Source of the DNA: a bacterium
GTDB taxonomy: Bacteria > Vulcanimicrobiota > Vulcanimicrobiia > Vulcanimicrobiales > Vulcanimicrobiaceae
Assembly (NCBI GenBank): GCA_021790935.1
Contig: JAJYFL010000001.1
Location: 248,001-312,000, forward strand
DNA: 64,000 nucleotides
Direction of reading: 5' to 3'
The stretch's first letter is position 1. The number at the start of each line of letters is the position of its first letter. The position numbers were made by a program, and so were the translations under genes. This document shows, one piece after another, positions 51,630 to 60,526 of this stretch. The notes beneath the pieces were generated by a model. The model did not search any database and had not been told where the DNA came from. It saw only the letters and a list, made by a program, of their open reading frames with translations.

Positions 51630-54119
51630 ATGGCCGCCACCGAGCAAGACAACCCACCGTCGCCGATCGTCGCCGCGGGCTCGATCGGCATCTTGCCGCT
51701 GCAGGAGGCGGTACTCTTCCCAAGCACCGTCATTCCGCTCGCGGTCGTGAAGAGACCCGGCATCCAACTCGTCGAGGAGGCCCTGCGCGAGGGGAAGCCG
51801 ATCGGCCTGACCGTGCTCAAGAACAAAGAGACGGAGAACCCGGGGCCGGACGACGTACACCGCATCGGCACTATCGGCATCGTGCAGAAGATGTTGAAAG
51901 TTCCGGACGGCACGCTGCGCTGCATCGTCGCAGGGCAGGCGGTCTTCAAGATCGAGCAGTTCACGCAGACCGAACCGTACATGCTGGCGGCCTACACCGA
52001 GCTTCCCGACCTCACGCGCGATACCGAAGCGCTGCGGGCGATGCATCGCAATCTCTCCGCGCTCTTCCAAAAGCTGCTGGGCTACCTTCCGCAGGCTCCG
52101 CGTGAGATGGAGATGGAAGTCCAAAATATCACCGATTCGAATCTGCTCACGTATTTCGTGGCGTCGACCATGCGTTTGGAGACCGCCGACCGCCAGGCTA
52201 TTTTGGAGGAGCGCGTCACCGAGAAACGCATGCGCAAGCTCACGATGATGCTTACGAAGGAACTCGAAGTCGTCGAGCTCGGCCATAAGATTCAGTCGGA
52301 TATTCAGCGCGAGATGGAGAAGAACCAGCGCGAGTTTTACCTGCGCCAGCAGTTGCGCGCGATTCAGGAAGAGCTTGGCGAAGTCGATCCGCAGCAGGCC
52401 GAGACCAACGAGATGCGTCAGAAGATCGACGATGCGAAGATGTCCGAGGACGCGAAGAAAGCTGCGGACCGCGAGCTCGACCGCCTCTCGAAAGTACCGC
52501 AGGCGAGCCCCGAGTATAGCGTCATCCGCACGTATCTCGATTGGCTCGTTACGCTTCCGTGGGGCAGCGAGACCGTCGACCACCTGGACATCGCGAAGGC
52601 GCGGCTGATTCTCGACGAGGATCACTACGATCTCGAGAAGATCAAAGACCGCATCGTCGAGTATCTCGCGGTCGGCAAGCTCAAGCGCCGCCTGACGGGC
52701 CCGATTCTCTGTTTCGTCGGCCCCCCGGGCGTCGGGAAGACCTCCCTCGGGCAGTCGATCGCGCGCGCGATGGGGCGCAAGTTCGTGCGCCTATCGGTAG
52801 GCGGCGTCCGCGACGAGGCCGAGATCCGCGGGCACCGCCGGACGTATATCGGCGCCATGCCGGGCTCGATCGTCCGCGCGATCCGCGACGCGGGCACGCG
52901 CAATCCCGTGATGATGATCGACGAAATCGATAAGGTCGGCGCGGATTTTCGCGGCGATCCGCAGTCGGCCTTGCTCGAAGTTCTCGACCCCGAACAGAAC
53001 TCGACGTTCCGCGATCACTATTTGGACCTGGCGTTCGATCTCTCGCACGTACTGTTCGTCTGTACGGCAAACAGCTTGGATACGGTGAGCCCGCCGCTGC
53101 GAGACCGCATGGAGATCATCCAACTCGCGGGCTATACGGAGTTCGAGAAGCTGCAGATCGCAAAGCGGTACCTGCTCAAGAAACAGCGCACGGCCAACGG
53201 GCTCAAAGATTCGCAAGCGCAGCTGACGGATGCGGCGATCAAGGCGATCGTCAACGACTACACGCGCGAAGCCGGCGTGCGTAATCTCGAGCGCGAGATC
53301 GGCACCGTCTTCCGGAAGATTGCGCGGCGCATCGCCGAGCATCCGCGATTCAAGGGCCGCATCAATCCCGCCAATCTGCACGAATTCCTCGACCGGCCGC
53401 GATTCTTCGCGGAGGTCAAGAAGCGCGTCGCCTCCGTCGGAGTGGCGACCGGTATGGCCTACACGCCGGTCGGCGGGGACATTCTCTTCATTGAGACCAC
53501 CGGCATGCCCGGAACGGGGAAGCTCATTCTGACCGGTCAGCTGGGCGACGTGATGAAGGAGAGCGCGCAGGCTGCGGTCTCCTTCTTGCGCTCGCGAAGC
53601 GCCGAGTTAGGATTGGCTGAAGATTACTTCGCCAAGCACGATCTCCACATTCACGTTCCGGCGGGCGCGACGCCAAAGGATGGTCCCTCGGCCGGCATCG
53701 CGCTGGCTACCTCGATCGCTTCGCTGCTCACCGGGCTCAAGGTCGATCCGAACCTTGCGATGACCGGCGAGATCACGCTTACCGGGCAAGTTCTGCCGAT
53801 CGGCGGGCTCAAGGAGAAGGTGCTGGGAGCCCGGCGCGCCGGCATCAAGAAGATCCTCTTGCCCAAACACAACGACCGCGACCTCGACGATATTCCGAAG
53901 GAAGTACGCGACACGATGGAGTTCGTTACGGTCGAGGAGCTCTCGGAGGTGCTGCAACAGGCGCTCGGCAAGCGCGTCATCTCGCCGGTCGAGCTCGGCC
54001 GCGACGGCGAGGGCCGTGCCAGCAACGTCGTGCCGATCCGTCGCGCCTCTGCCAAGCGCGCCGATCGCAAGCGCCGCAACGGCGTGGCCGGCCGCACGCC
54101 TCCTAGGAGGGGCAGCTAG
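51630..54119 (+). CDS. lon: ATP-dependent protease Lon
   Basis: 829 residues. Degrades misfolded and regulatory proteins in the cytosol. LON substrate domain (about 12-200: GILPLQEAVLFPSTVIPLAV), coiled linker, AAA+ module with Walker A CFVGPPGVGKTSLGQS (about 367) and Walker B PVMMIDEIDKVGADF, and the S16 peptidase with catalytic Ser in KDGPSAGIALATS (about 690) and Lys in GGLKEKVLGARRAGIKK (about 733). Directly follows hsp20. Its C-terminal tail is basic. Its stop TAG overlaps the selD stop by four bases on the other strand. Confidence 0.97.
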   Translation: MAATEQDNPPSPIVAAGSIGILPLQEAVLFPSTVIPLAVVKRPGIQLVEEALREGKPIGLTVLKNKETENPGPDDVHRIGTIGIVQKMLKVPDGTLRCIVAGQAVFKIEQFTQTEPYMLAAYTELPDLTRDTEALRAMHRNLSALFQKLLGYLPQAPREMEMEVQNITDSNLLTYFVASTMRLETADRQAILEERVTEKRMRKLTMMLTKELEVVELGHKIQSDIQREMEKNQREFYLRQQLRAIQEELGEVDPQQAETNEMRQKIDDAKMSEDAKKAADRELDRLSKVPQASPEYSVIRTYLDWLVTLPWGSETVDHLDIAKARLILDEDHYDLEKIKDRIVEYLAVGKLKRRLTGPILCFVGPPGVGKTSLGQSIARAMGRKFVRLSVGGVRDEAEIRGHRRTYIGAMPGSIVRAIRDAGTRNPVMMIDEIDKVGADFRGDPQSALLEVLDPEQNSTFRDHYLDLAFDLSHVLFVCTANSLDTVSPPLRDRMEIIQLAGYTEFEKLQIAKRYLLKKQRTANGLKDSQAQLTDAAIKAIVNDYTREAGVRNLEREIGTVFRKIARRIAEHPRFKGRINPANLHEFLDRPRFFAEVKKRVASVGVATGMAYTPVGGDILFIETTGMPGTGKLILTGQLGDVMKESAQAAVSFLRSRSAELGLAEDYFAKHDLHIHVPAGATPKDGPSAGIALATSIASLLTGLKVDPNLAMTGEITLTGQVLPIGGLKEKVLGARRAGIKKILLPKHNDRDLDDIPKEVRDTMEFVTVEELSEVLQQALGKRVISPVELGRDGEGRASNVVPIRRASAKRADRKRRNGVAGRTPPRRGS

Positions 54120-55156
54120 CGAACGAGGATGCCGTCGCCTTCGCGCACTTCGCCGATCACCGCGTCGAGCACGCCGTCCGCGCGCAAGTCGTGGCGCAAC
54201 CGATCCGCGCGCGAGCGCGGAACGCTGAGAAGTAGGCCGCCGGAGGTCTGCGCGTCGGAGAGGCCGAGCCGAATCGCGGGTGAGACGCCGGGCTCGAACG
54301 TCGTAAAGACGGCATGCTGCGCCGCGTTGTCGAGCGTTCCGCCGGGAACGGCGTCGCGGCCTATGAGCGCGAGCGCCCCCTCGAAGAACGGTACGGCACG
54401 CGCGTCGATCGCGATCGCGCAGCCGGAGGCGCTCGCCATCTCGTAGGCGTGTCCGAGGAGACCGAAACCCGTGACGTCCGTGACCGCGTGCACCTCGGCT
54501 CGCAGCGCCGCAGCCGCCGCGCGGTCGTTGAGCGTGGCCATCGCGTCGACGGCCGGCTGCATCTGCGCGGCGCCGATCTCGCCGCGTTTGAGCGCGGTTG
54601 CGAAGATTCCGGTGCCGATCGGCTTGGTCAGTATCAGCACGTCGCCGGGGCGCGCGCCCGCGTTGGTTAGGATGCGTCTGGGATCGATGATTCCGGTGAC
54701 GGCCATGCCGTATTTGGGCTCGTTGTCCTTGATCGTATGGCCGCCGAGTATCGCCACGCCTGCCTGCAGCGCGATCGCGGAGCCCCCTTCGAGGATCCGC
54801 TCGAGCACGCGCAACTCGATCGCATCGGTCGGGAACGTTGCGATGTTCAGCGCGGTAATCGGCGTAGCGCCCATCGCGTAGATGTCGGAGAGCGCGTTGG
54901 CTGCGGCGATACGCCCGAAGTCGAACGGGTCGTCGACGATGGGCGTGAAAAAGTCGACGGTCTGCACGATGGCCAGATCGTCCCGCAGTCGATAGACGCC
55001 GGCATCGTCGCTGGTGCCGAAACCGACGAGGACGCGTTCGTTCCCGGTAGCGGGTAGGTGGCGCAAGACCTGCGCCAGCTCGGCCGAGCCGAGTTTACTC
55101 GCTCAGCCCGCGCAGGAAGAGTACGCCGTCAGTTTGATGTTTTCGAGGGACTGCAT
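54116..55156 (-). CDS. selD: Selenophosphate synthetase, itself a selenoprotein (Sec18, in-frame TGA)
   Basis: 346 residues if the TGA at 55105-55103 is read as selenocysteine. SelD makes selenophosphate from selenide and ATP. The start is ATG 55156: MQSLENIKLTAYSSCAGUAS, U being the TGA; the U-x-S-K context matches the catalytic C/U17 and Lys20 of SelD (YSxxxGCxxK). After it come GFGTSDDAGVYRL, TVDFFTPIVDDPFDFGRIAA (20 residues), ALSDIYAMGATPITAL and GGHTIKDNEPKYGMAVTG, all typical. A hairpin resembling the E. coli fdhF SECIS lies 26 bases after TGA. If TGA is taken as stop, the only start left is a TTG at 55066, and the protein would lack the catalytic residue. It is 46 bases after cvpA. 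Confidence 0.9.
55060..55105 (-). promoter_or_regulatory. Selenocysteine TGA codon and SECIS-like hairpin
   Basis: TGA at 55105-55103 is followed by 26 bases and then GGCGCAGGUCUUGCGCC (55076-55060): a 6-bp stem with the loop GGUCU. The core GCAGGUCUUGC almost copies the E. coli fdhF apical loop GCAGGUCUGC bound by SelB. A second 6-bp hairpin (55093-55079, CUCGGC-UCG-GCCGAG) fills the gap. The distance fits bacterial SECIS elements, which lie close after UGA in the coding region. Confidence 0.82.
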
Positions 55157-55201
55157 CCCCGTTAATACAACGGCGCCCCCGGCCGCTCCGCTCGCCGGCA
55201 G

Positions 55202-55738
55202 TTATAAGCGGTGACGGTTGAAGTACGGCGCTACGAACGGCCGCGCGAACCACGGAAGCATCCGTTCGATCGCTCCGTCGATTCGCCCGTCGGGCTGCGT
55301 GAGGTAGGCGACGAGCGTCGACCGGTGCAGGTCGGCCCGTATATCCGGCGAGAGCGGGAAGAAGAGCACGACGTAGAGCAGCAGCCACAGGCCGATCGTC
55401 GCCTTGACGAAGCCGACGGCCGCACCCCCGATCGCGTTGGCGATGCCGATCAGGGGCAGCTTCGCAACGCCGTTTAGAGCCCAGGCGATCGCAATGACGA
55501 CGATGTAGGTAACCAGGCCCGTGAGAAACATGCCGATGACGTGCGCGGATCCGGGCCCCACGTGCAGCACCGATTGGAAGAGGCCGTCCAGGGCTCCGTT
55601 GTACCACCAGGGCGTGATGAGCGCGAGCGCGAGCGCGATCGCGCCCGAGAGCTCGGAAACGAACCCGCGCTTGTAGCCTTTGAGCACCGCGATCAATAAG
55701 ATCGCGAGGATGAGAATATCCGGCCACGCCAAGCTCAT
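55202..55738 (-). CDS. cvpA: CvpA family membrane protein
   Basis: 178 residues with four or five membrane helices. CvpA proteins, named for colicin V production, are inner-membrane proteins of uncertain role. Family features: DILILAILLIAVLKGYKRGF at the start (the G-x-x-R-G of the first helix hairpin), SELSGAIALALALI and GAAVGFVKATIGLWLLLYVV. Overlaps the pheT stop by ATGA. selD follows. Confidence 0.9.
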   Translation of the reverse strand: MSLAWPDILILAILLIAVLKGYKRGFVSELSGAIALALALITPWWYNGALDGLFQSVLHVGPGSAHVIGMFLTGLVTYIVVIAIAWALNGVAKLPLIGIANAIGGAAVGFVKATIGLWLLLYVVLFFPLSPDIRADLHRSTLVAYLTQPDGRIDGAIERMLPWFARPFVAPYFNRHRL

Positions 55739-58098
55739 TGGCGCACCGTGGCTGCAAACTCGTCACCGAGCGCGGAGAGGACCTTTGCGACGGCCGCATC
55801 GGCCTCCGCGTCGGTGATCGTTGCATCGGCGCGCTGCAGCGTGACGCGCACCGTAATGCTCTTGCGCCCCTCACCGACGCCCGGGCCGCGGTATTCGTCG
55901 AAAACCCTAACGCGAACGCAGAGCGGTCCCAGCACGCGCGCGATGGTCCGCTCGATTTGATTGGCTCGCACGCCGAGTTCGCACAGGAGCGCGAGGTCGC
56001 GATAGGACGACGGGTACTTGGAGGGCGGCGCGTATTGTGGAGTACGATAGTCCGGAATGGTGTCGAGGGAGATGCTGCACACGTATACCGGCAGGGCCAC
56101 GCCGAATGCGTCCGTCATCCGGGGATCGACCTGACCGACGTTGGCGATCTCGCGCCCGTCCACAAGCAGAACCGCCGTCTTCCCCGGGTGCAAACCGTTG
56201 CGCACGTCGGGCGTTACCTCGTAATCGCGCCGCCCGGTCAGTGCGTAAACGAGATCCTCGCTGTCTCCCATGATGCGTAGGAACGCCGTGTCGCGCCAGG
56301 GCGGCTCCTCGACCGGCGCCACCGAGTATCCGAAGGCGAGCGTGGTATTCTCCGACGGGTGGTCCCCGTCGGAGAATACATGCCCGATCTCGAAGACGCG
56401 CGCGGGCTCACCGGTGCGCGCGAAGTACTCGAGCAGACCCGGACCGAGAGCGTATCGCAGATAGCGCTGATCTTCCGAGAGCGGGTTGCGGACCTCGACG
56501 GGGGGCGAGCTCGGTGCGAAACCGGCGCGCTTGAGGTTTTCGAAGACCCTCGCACCGTGCAACGCGTAGGAGATGATCTCGCGGTAGCCGAGCGCGGAGA
56601 GCGTACGCGCGATCGTCCGCTCGAGACGATAACCGCGGCTCTCGATAGCGTGGGGGAAAACCTGCGGAATCTCGGATTCGATCCGCTCGTAGCCGGCCAT
56701 GCGCGCGAGTTCTTCCACGACGTCGGCCCCAAGCGTAACGTCGCGCCGCCAGAGCGGCGGCGCCAAGAGCAGGCGTTCGGCGCTCTCTTGGACGACGCCG
56801 AAACCCAGCGCCTCCAGATGGCCGCGAATCTCCCCGGCGGCCAGGTCGAATCCCAAGAGGCGCTTTACTTCGCTGGTCTTGAACGAGATCGGCGGCATCG
56901 CGGTAACGGGTGCGCCGACCGCGTGCGGCGCGAAAGGCGTCGCTCCGGTCTCCGCCAGCAGCCGCGCCGCGCGGGCCGCGCCGTAGTCGCTGAGGGTCAG
57001 CGGCAGCGTTTTTTCGTGGCGCGTGCTCGCATCGGTGCGGATCCCGAGAGCCGCACTCGTACGGCGAATGCGCGCGCCCTCGAAATTCGCGCTTTCCAGC
57101 AAGACCGCGGTGGTCGCTGCGCTCACTTGGCTCGCACCGCCCCCCTTGATGCCCGCGATCGCTTGCGCCTCGCGCTCGTCGGCGACGACCAGCGCGCTCG
57201 GGTCGAGCTCGCGTTCCACGCCGTCGAGCGTGACGAGCTTTTCACCGCGCTTCGCGTCGCGCACGATCAAATGGTGGTTCGGTATCCGAGCGTCGTCGTA
57301 GAAGTGAAGCGGCTGCCCGGTCTCGAGCATGACGTAGTTCGAGATATCGACGACGTTGTCGATCGGGCGCTGGCCGGCGAGAGCCAAGCGGATGCGCATC
57401 CAGGCGGGCGACCGCCCGACGCGCACGCCGGTGAAGCGCTGCGCGACGAAGCGCACGCAGCCGGTCGATTCGATCGAGACGATCGGGGCGTCGGCGCCGT
57501 CGTCGCGGTCGCCGGGGTTCGCGAGGTCGGGTAGGCGGAGCGCGGTCTTCTGGACCGCAGCCAGCTCCCGAGCCAAGCCGATCATCGACATCGCATCGGC
57601 GCGGTTGTTGGTCACGTCGACGTCGAGCACCGCGTCGGCGAGGCGAAAGCGTTCGACCACGTCGGTGCCCGGTGCGAGGTCGGATTCGAACTGCATGATG
57701 CCGTCCTCGAACCATTCGCCCGGAAGATCCAGCTCTTCCGCAGAGATCATCATCCCTTCCGACTCGATGCCCCGCATCTTGCGCCGTTCGATTTTGAGGT
57801 GCGGAAGTTGGGCGCCGATGGTCGCGACCGCGATCGTCTGGCCGGCCGCCACGTTGGTAGCGGCCGTCGCGATCGTTAGGTGCGTTCCGCCGCCGGTCTC
57901 GATCTCTCCGACCTGTAGGCGATCCGCGTCGGGGTGTTTCGCGAGCGCGGCGATCCGGCCGATGACGACACCCGAGATCGCGGGGCGCTCCCGTATTCCG
58001 TCGACCGGGAAACCGATCGACGCCAGCAGATCGGCGACGGCTTGAGCGTCGGCGGGGAGATCGACGTACTCCCGCAGCCAGGCTAATGGTACGCGCAT
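55735..58098 (-). CDS. pheT: Phenylalanyl-tRNA synthetase, beta subunit
   Basis: 787 residues. Forms the (alpha-beta)2 enzyme with PheS, with the editing and anticodon-binding parts here. MRVPLAWLREYVDLP at the start, the tRNA-binding (EMAP-like) domain (about 40-150: DRLQVGEIETGGGTHLTIAT), B3/B4 editing domain (about 210-400), B5 and the C-terminal anticodon-binding FDX-ACB domain (about 695-787: YPSSYRDLALLCELGVRANQ). 21 bases after pheS. Confidence 0.97.
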   Translation of the reverse strand: MRVPLAWLREYVDLPADAQAVADLLASIGFPVDGIRERPAISGVVIGRIAALAKHPDADRLQVGEIETGGGTHLTIATAATNVAAGQTIAVATIGAQLPHLKIERRKMRGIESEGMMISAEELDLPGEWFEDGIMQFESDLAPGTDVVERFRLADAVLDVDVTNNRADAMSMIGLARELAAVQKTALRLPDLANPGDRDDGADAPIVSIESTGCVRFVAQRFTGVRVGRSPAWMRIRLALAGQRPIDNVVDISNYVMLETGQPLHFYDDARIPNHHLIVRDAKRGEKLVTLDGVERELDPSALVVADEREAQAIAGIKGGGASQVSAATTAVLLESANFEGARIRRTSAALGIRTDASTRHEKTLPLTLSDYGAARAARLLAETGATPFAPHAVGAPVTAMPPISFKTSEVKRLLGFDLAAGEIRGHLEALGFGVVQESAERLLLAPPLWRRDVTLGADVVEELARMAGYERIESEIPQVFPHAIESRGYRLERTIARTLSALGYREIISYALHGARVFENLKRAGFAPSSPPVEVRNPLSEDQRYLRYALGPGLLEYFARTGEPARVFEIGHVFSDGDHPSENTTLAFGYSVAPVEEPPWRDTAFLRIMGDSEDLVYALTGRRDYEVTPDVRNGLHPGKTAVLLVDGREIANVGQVDPRMTDAFGVALPVYVCSISLDTIPDYRTPQYAPPSKYPSSYRDLALLCELGVRANQIERTIARVLGPLCVRVRVFDEYRGPGVGEGRKSITVRVTLQRADATITDAEADAAVAKVLSALGDEFAATVRQ

Positions 58099-58119
58099 CG
58101 TTCTTTCGTCAATCTTCGT

Positions 58120-59154
58120 TCAGGCAAGCTGCTGCAAGAAGTCCGGCTCGTTCTCGACGAACCGGCGGATGTCGTCGACGTCGTAGCGCACGATCGCCAA
58201 GCGCTCCAAGCCGAAGCCGAACGCCCAGCCGCTCACGGCGCCGGCATCGTACTTCATCTCGGAGAGGACGTTCGGGTGCACCATGCCGGCTCCGCCAAGT
58301 TCTATCCATCCCGAACCTCCGCACATGCGGCACGTGCCGCCCAGCGCGTGGCAGGCCGGGCACGTCGTGTCCACCTCGGCGCTGGGTTCGGTGAACGGAA
58401 AGTACGACGGGCGAAACCGCACCTGCTGGTCGGGCCCGAAGAGCTCGCGGCACATACCGGTGAGCATGCCCTTGAGATGGCCGAAATGAATGCCTTGCGC
58501 GACGAGCAGCCCTTCGCATTGATGGAATTGGTAGAGGTGACGGGCGTCGACGGCGTCGCGCCGGTAGCACTTTCCCGGAGTTACGACCGCGACCGGGGGC
58601 TTGTGCTGCTGCATCGTGCGAATCTGCATCGGGGAGGTGTGCGGGCGCAACAGCAGGTGATCCGTGAGAAAGAACGAGTCGAAGCCGTCGCGTGCCGGAT
58701 GATCCGGCGGAATATTGAGCGCGTCGAAATTATAGTAGTCGGGCTCGATCTCCGGGCCCAGCACGACGGCGAACCCGTGGCGTTCGAAATACGCGCAGAT
58801 GTCGTCCATCACGCGCCGAATCGGATGGATCGAGCCGCGAAGCGGGGCGATTGCCGGGAAGGTGACGTCGATTCGTTTCGCGAGCTCCGCATCGAAGTTT
58901 CCGGCCGCGAGCCGGCGCTCGGCTTCGAGCAGCTGCGCCTCCAGCACCTCGACGATCGCGTTGATCGTCTTGCCGGCCGAAGGGCGCTGCGCCGCCGGCA
59001 GCTGCCCGATGCCTCGACGAAGCAGCGTTACCTCGCCGCTACGCCCCAAGAAAGCCACTCGCACGGCTTCGAGGGTGTCGGCATCGGGTGCATCGGCAAC
59101 GGCGGCATCGAAACGGCCGCGCAACTCGGAGAGTCGGTTTGCTAGTTCGCTCAT
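58120..59154 (-). CDS. pheS: Phenylalanyl-tRNA synthetase, alpha subunit
   Basis: 344 residues. Catalytic class II core. N-terminal coiled coil (about 1-90), motif 1 HPIRRVMDDICAYFERHGF (about 110), motif 2 region SPMQIRTMQQHKPPVAVVTP to YRRDAVDARHLYQFHQCEG, and motif 3 GFGLERLAIVRYDVDDIRR near the end. CPACHALGGTCRMCGG near 275 is the zinc-ribbon-like insert normal in many bacterial PheS. AAGGA sits 5 bases before ATG, directly downstream of a terminator-like hairpin, so expression may be attenuated. Confidence 0.97.
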   Translation of the reverse strand: MSELANRLSELRGRFDAAVADAPDADTLEAVRVAFLGRSGEVTLLRRGIGQLPAAQRPSAGKTINAIVEVLEAQLLEAERRLAAGNFDAELAKRIDVTFPAIAPLRGSIHPIRRVMDDICAYFERHGFAVVLGPEIEPDYYNFDALNIPPDHPARDGFDSFFLTDHLLLRPHTSPMQIRTMQQHKPPVAVVTPGKCYRRDAVDARHLYQFHQCEGLLVAQGIHFGHLKGMLTGMCRELFGPDQQVRFRPSYFPFTEPSAEVDTTCPACHALGGTCRMCGGSGWIELGGAGMVHPNVLSEMKYDAGAVSGWAFGFGLERLAIVRYDVDDIRRFVENEPDFLQQLA

Positions 59155-59162
59155 TCGTCCTT

Positions 59163-59202
59163 AAAAAAGAAGGCGCCCGGCGGTTAGTTCCGGGCGTTCT
59201 TC
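59163..59202 (-). terminator. Terminator/attenuator immediately before pheS
   Basis: In the minus sense GAAGAACGCCCGG, the loop AACTAACCG, CCGGGCGCCTTC and TTTTTT make a stem of seven GC-rich pairs plus GAAG/CTTC pairs with an internal bulge, followed by six T. It ends only 8 bases before the pheS start codon and lies after the leader frame, so it is placed to cut off transcription into pheST. Confidence 0.8.
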
Positions 59203-59232
59203 AAATCCACTCTTTTCCGTCGTAATCGACGG

Positions 59233-59334
59233 TCAGGTCGGGACCGGAGTCGGGTGCAAGTGCCGGTAGATCAAATATGCGTTTATCGAACCCGTGTTTG
59301 CAAAGATCGTCCAAAAGAATTCGGAGGTCGCCAT
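59233..59334 (-). CDS. 33-residue leader or YqzL-like small protein before pheS
   Basis: ATG 59334 encodes MATSEFFWTIFANTGSINAY and ends LIYRHLHPTPVPT. The pattern FFWxxFxxTGSIxAYLxYR resembles the YqzL-like small protein family as I recall it. It also carries three Phe and one Trp in its first eleven residues, so it could serve as a pheM-like attenuation leader for pheST, whose terminator follows 31 bases later. AAGGAGA lies 12 bases upstream of the ATG. A 67-residue frame over the same DNA (59201-59404) is less protein-like. Which role applies is open. Confidence 0.55.
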   Translation of the reverse strand: MATSEFFWTIFANTGSINAYLIYRHLHPTPVPT

Positions 59335-59394
59335 CGGCTTTGTGGGTCTCCTTTTCTCGGCAGTTTGACTCCGCACGACCGTGCGAATGGGAGC

Positions 59395-59459
59395 AGTATA
59401 CCACGCGAGTTTTGCGGCGGGTAGTCTTGACTTTTTGCCCGGGAACTACTGTCTTGACA
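59395..59459 (-). promoter_or_regulatory. Putative promoter and operator-like dyads of the pheST leader
   Basis: A good -10 (TATACT in the minus sense, 59400-59395) lies 60 bases before the leader frame; the -35 is poor. Just upstream are two short dyads, AGTC-TT-GACT (59423-59432) and TGTC-TT-GACA (59450-59459), 27 bases centre to centre, suggesting an activator or repressor site. Confidence 0.4.
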
Positions 59460-59488
59460 AGGCCCCCTCAGGAGCATCATGACGCCGG

Positions 59489-60262
59489 TCATCCTCGCTT
59501 CGCGGCCTCGTAGAGGGCGATCGAGCCGGCCGCAGCGGCGTTCAGGCTCTCGGCCGGGCCTGCCATCGGGATGGCCACCAAACGGCTGCAGAGGGCGCTC
59601 CAAGGGCCCAGACCGTGCCGTTCGCTGCCGACCGCCAGGATCGTACGGGGGCCGAACGGCGCCCGGCCCAAGGGCTCGCCCGCGGCGGCGGTGCCGACGA
59701 CTTCGAAAGCGTGCCGTCGGGCGGCCGCCTGCAGTTCCTCACAGGCCGCACGGGCGAGGCGCTGCCGGAAGATGGCGCCCATCGCTCCACGGACCACCTT
59801 TGGCTGGTACGGCTCGACGCCGCCCGATCCGAAGATCGCCCGGTCGACGCCGAACGCTTCGGCCGAGCGCAGCAACGTACCGGCGTTCCCGGGGTCGTTG
59901 AGATCGGCCAGGAGCAGAATGGTGCCCGGTGCTGCCAGCAGCTCGTCGAGAGGGTGCAGCAGCATCGGAGCTACCGCGAGCAGCCCGGAGGGCGTATCGA
60001 GATCGGAGAGTTTCGCGAAGGTTCGTTCGTCGACCAGGTAGACCGGCGTGCCGGAGCTCTCCAAGGCTCGAACTTGCGCCGCATCGTCATAGGCACGCTG
60101 CGTCGCGTAGAGCGCTTCGATCGCAACCCGGCTGCGCAGCGCTTCGTCCAGCAGCGTCGGTCCCTCGAAAGAGAAACGGCCGTGCTCGCGGCGCCCTTTC
60201 TTGGAGAGCAGTTGGCGGGCGAATTCGACGCGCGGGTGATGCGCGCCCAGCGTCGTCGGCAT
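59489..60262 (-). CDS. TrmH/SpoU family RNA 2'-O-methyltransferase
   Basis: 257 residues. A SPOUT-fold enzyme that methylates a ribose in tRNA or rRNA. N-terminal substrate-binding domain (about 1-100: RVEFARQLLSKKGRREHGRF), then the three SpoU motifs: LADLNDPGNAGTLLRSAEAF (motif 1, Asn and Arg), AVGSERHGLGPW (motif 2) and IPMAGPAESLNAAAAGSIAL (motif 3, the knot). RlmB or the 23S 2251-type is possible; the target cannot be told. Begins 4 bases after the small membrane protein. Confidence 0.93.
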   Translation of the reverse strand: MPTTLGAHHPRVEFARQLLSKKGRREHGRFSFEGPTLLDEALRSRVAIEALYATQRAYDDAAQVRALESSGTPVYLVDERTFAKLSDLDTPSGLLAVAPMLLHPLDELLAAPGTILLLADLNDPGNAGTLLRSAEAFGVDRAIFGSGGVEPYQPKVVRGAMGAIFRQRLARAACEELQAAARRHAFEVVGTAAAGEPLGRAPFGPRTILAVGSERHGLGPWSALCSRLVAIPMAGPAESLNAAAAGSIALYEAAKRG

Positions 60263-60266
60263 CGCT

Positions 60267-60476
60267 TTAGCGCATCGGCGTGCGGTGCATCTGCCAGGCC
60301 CGCAACGCGATCATGATGCCTCCGGAGAGTATCGCCGCGATGGCTATGGCGATCCGGTCGTTGAAATGGTGCGGCACCACGAAATGCAGCATCAGGAACG
60401 CGATCAGGGCGAATATTAGGGCGAAGAGGAGCAGCCAGCGGAGTTCCTGGCCGATCGACGATTGGTTGTTACGCAC
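60267..60476 (-). CDS. Small two-helix membrane protein
   Basis: 69 residues from GTG. Two membrane helices (WLLLFALIFALIAFLMLHFV and IAIAIAAILSGGIMIALRAW) separated by a short loop, and a basic tail. No family recognised. It is divergent from the Nudix gene by 50 bases (2 if the TTG is used there) and is followed at once by the TrmH-like gene. Confidence 0.65.
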   Translation of the reverse strand: MRNNQSSIGQELRWLLLFALIFALIAFLMLHFVVPHHFNDRIAIAIAAILSGGIMIALRAWQMHRTPMR

Positions 60477-60526
60477 GGTTGAAGGTGTACGAGGCGTCCG
60501 GCCGCTTCTCCGTTAATCCATCGGTC

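Noticed and set aside
55064-55066. TTG at 55066 as selD start
   Set aside because: It removes the catalytic position and the conserved Lys; the upstream sequence is conserved SelD sequence read through TGA.
58300-58345. Cysteine cluster in PheS as a novel zinc insertion
   Set aside because: The same C-x-x-C pairs are common in PheS of many bacteria.
59201-59404. A 67-codon minus-strand frame before pheS
   Set aside because: Its sequence is less protein-like than the overlapping 33-codon frame, and it has no fitting ribosome site at its ATG.
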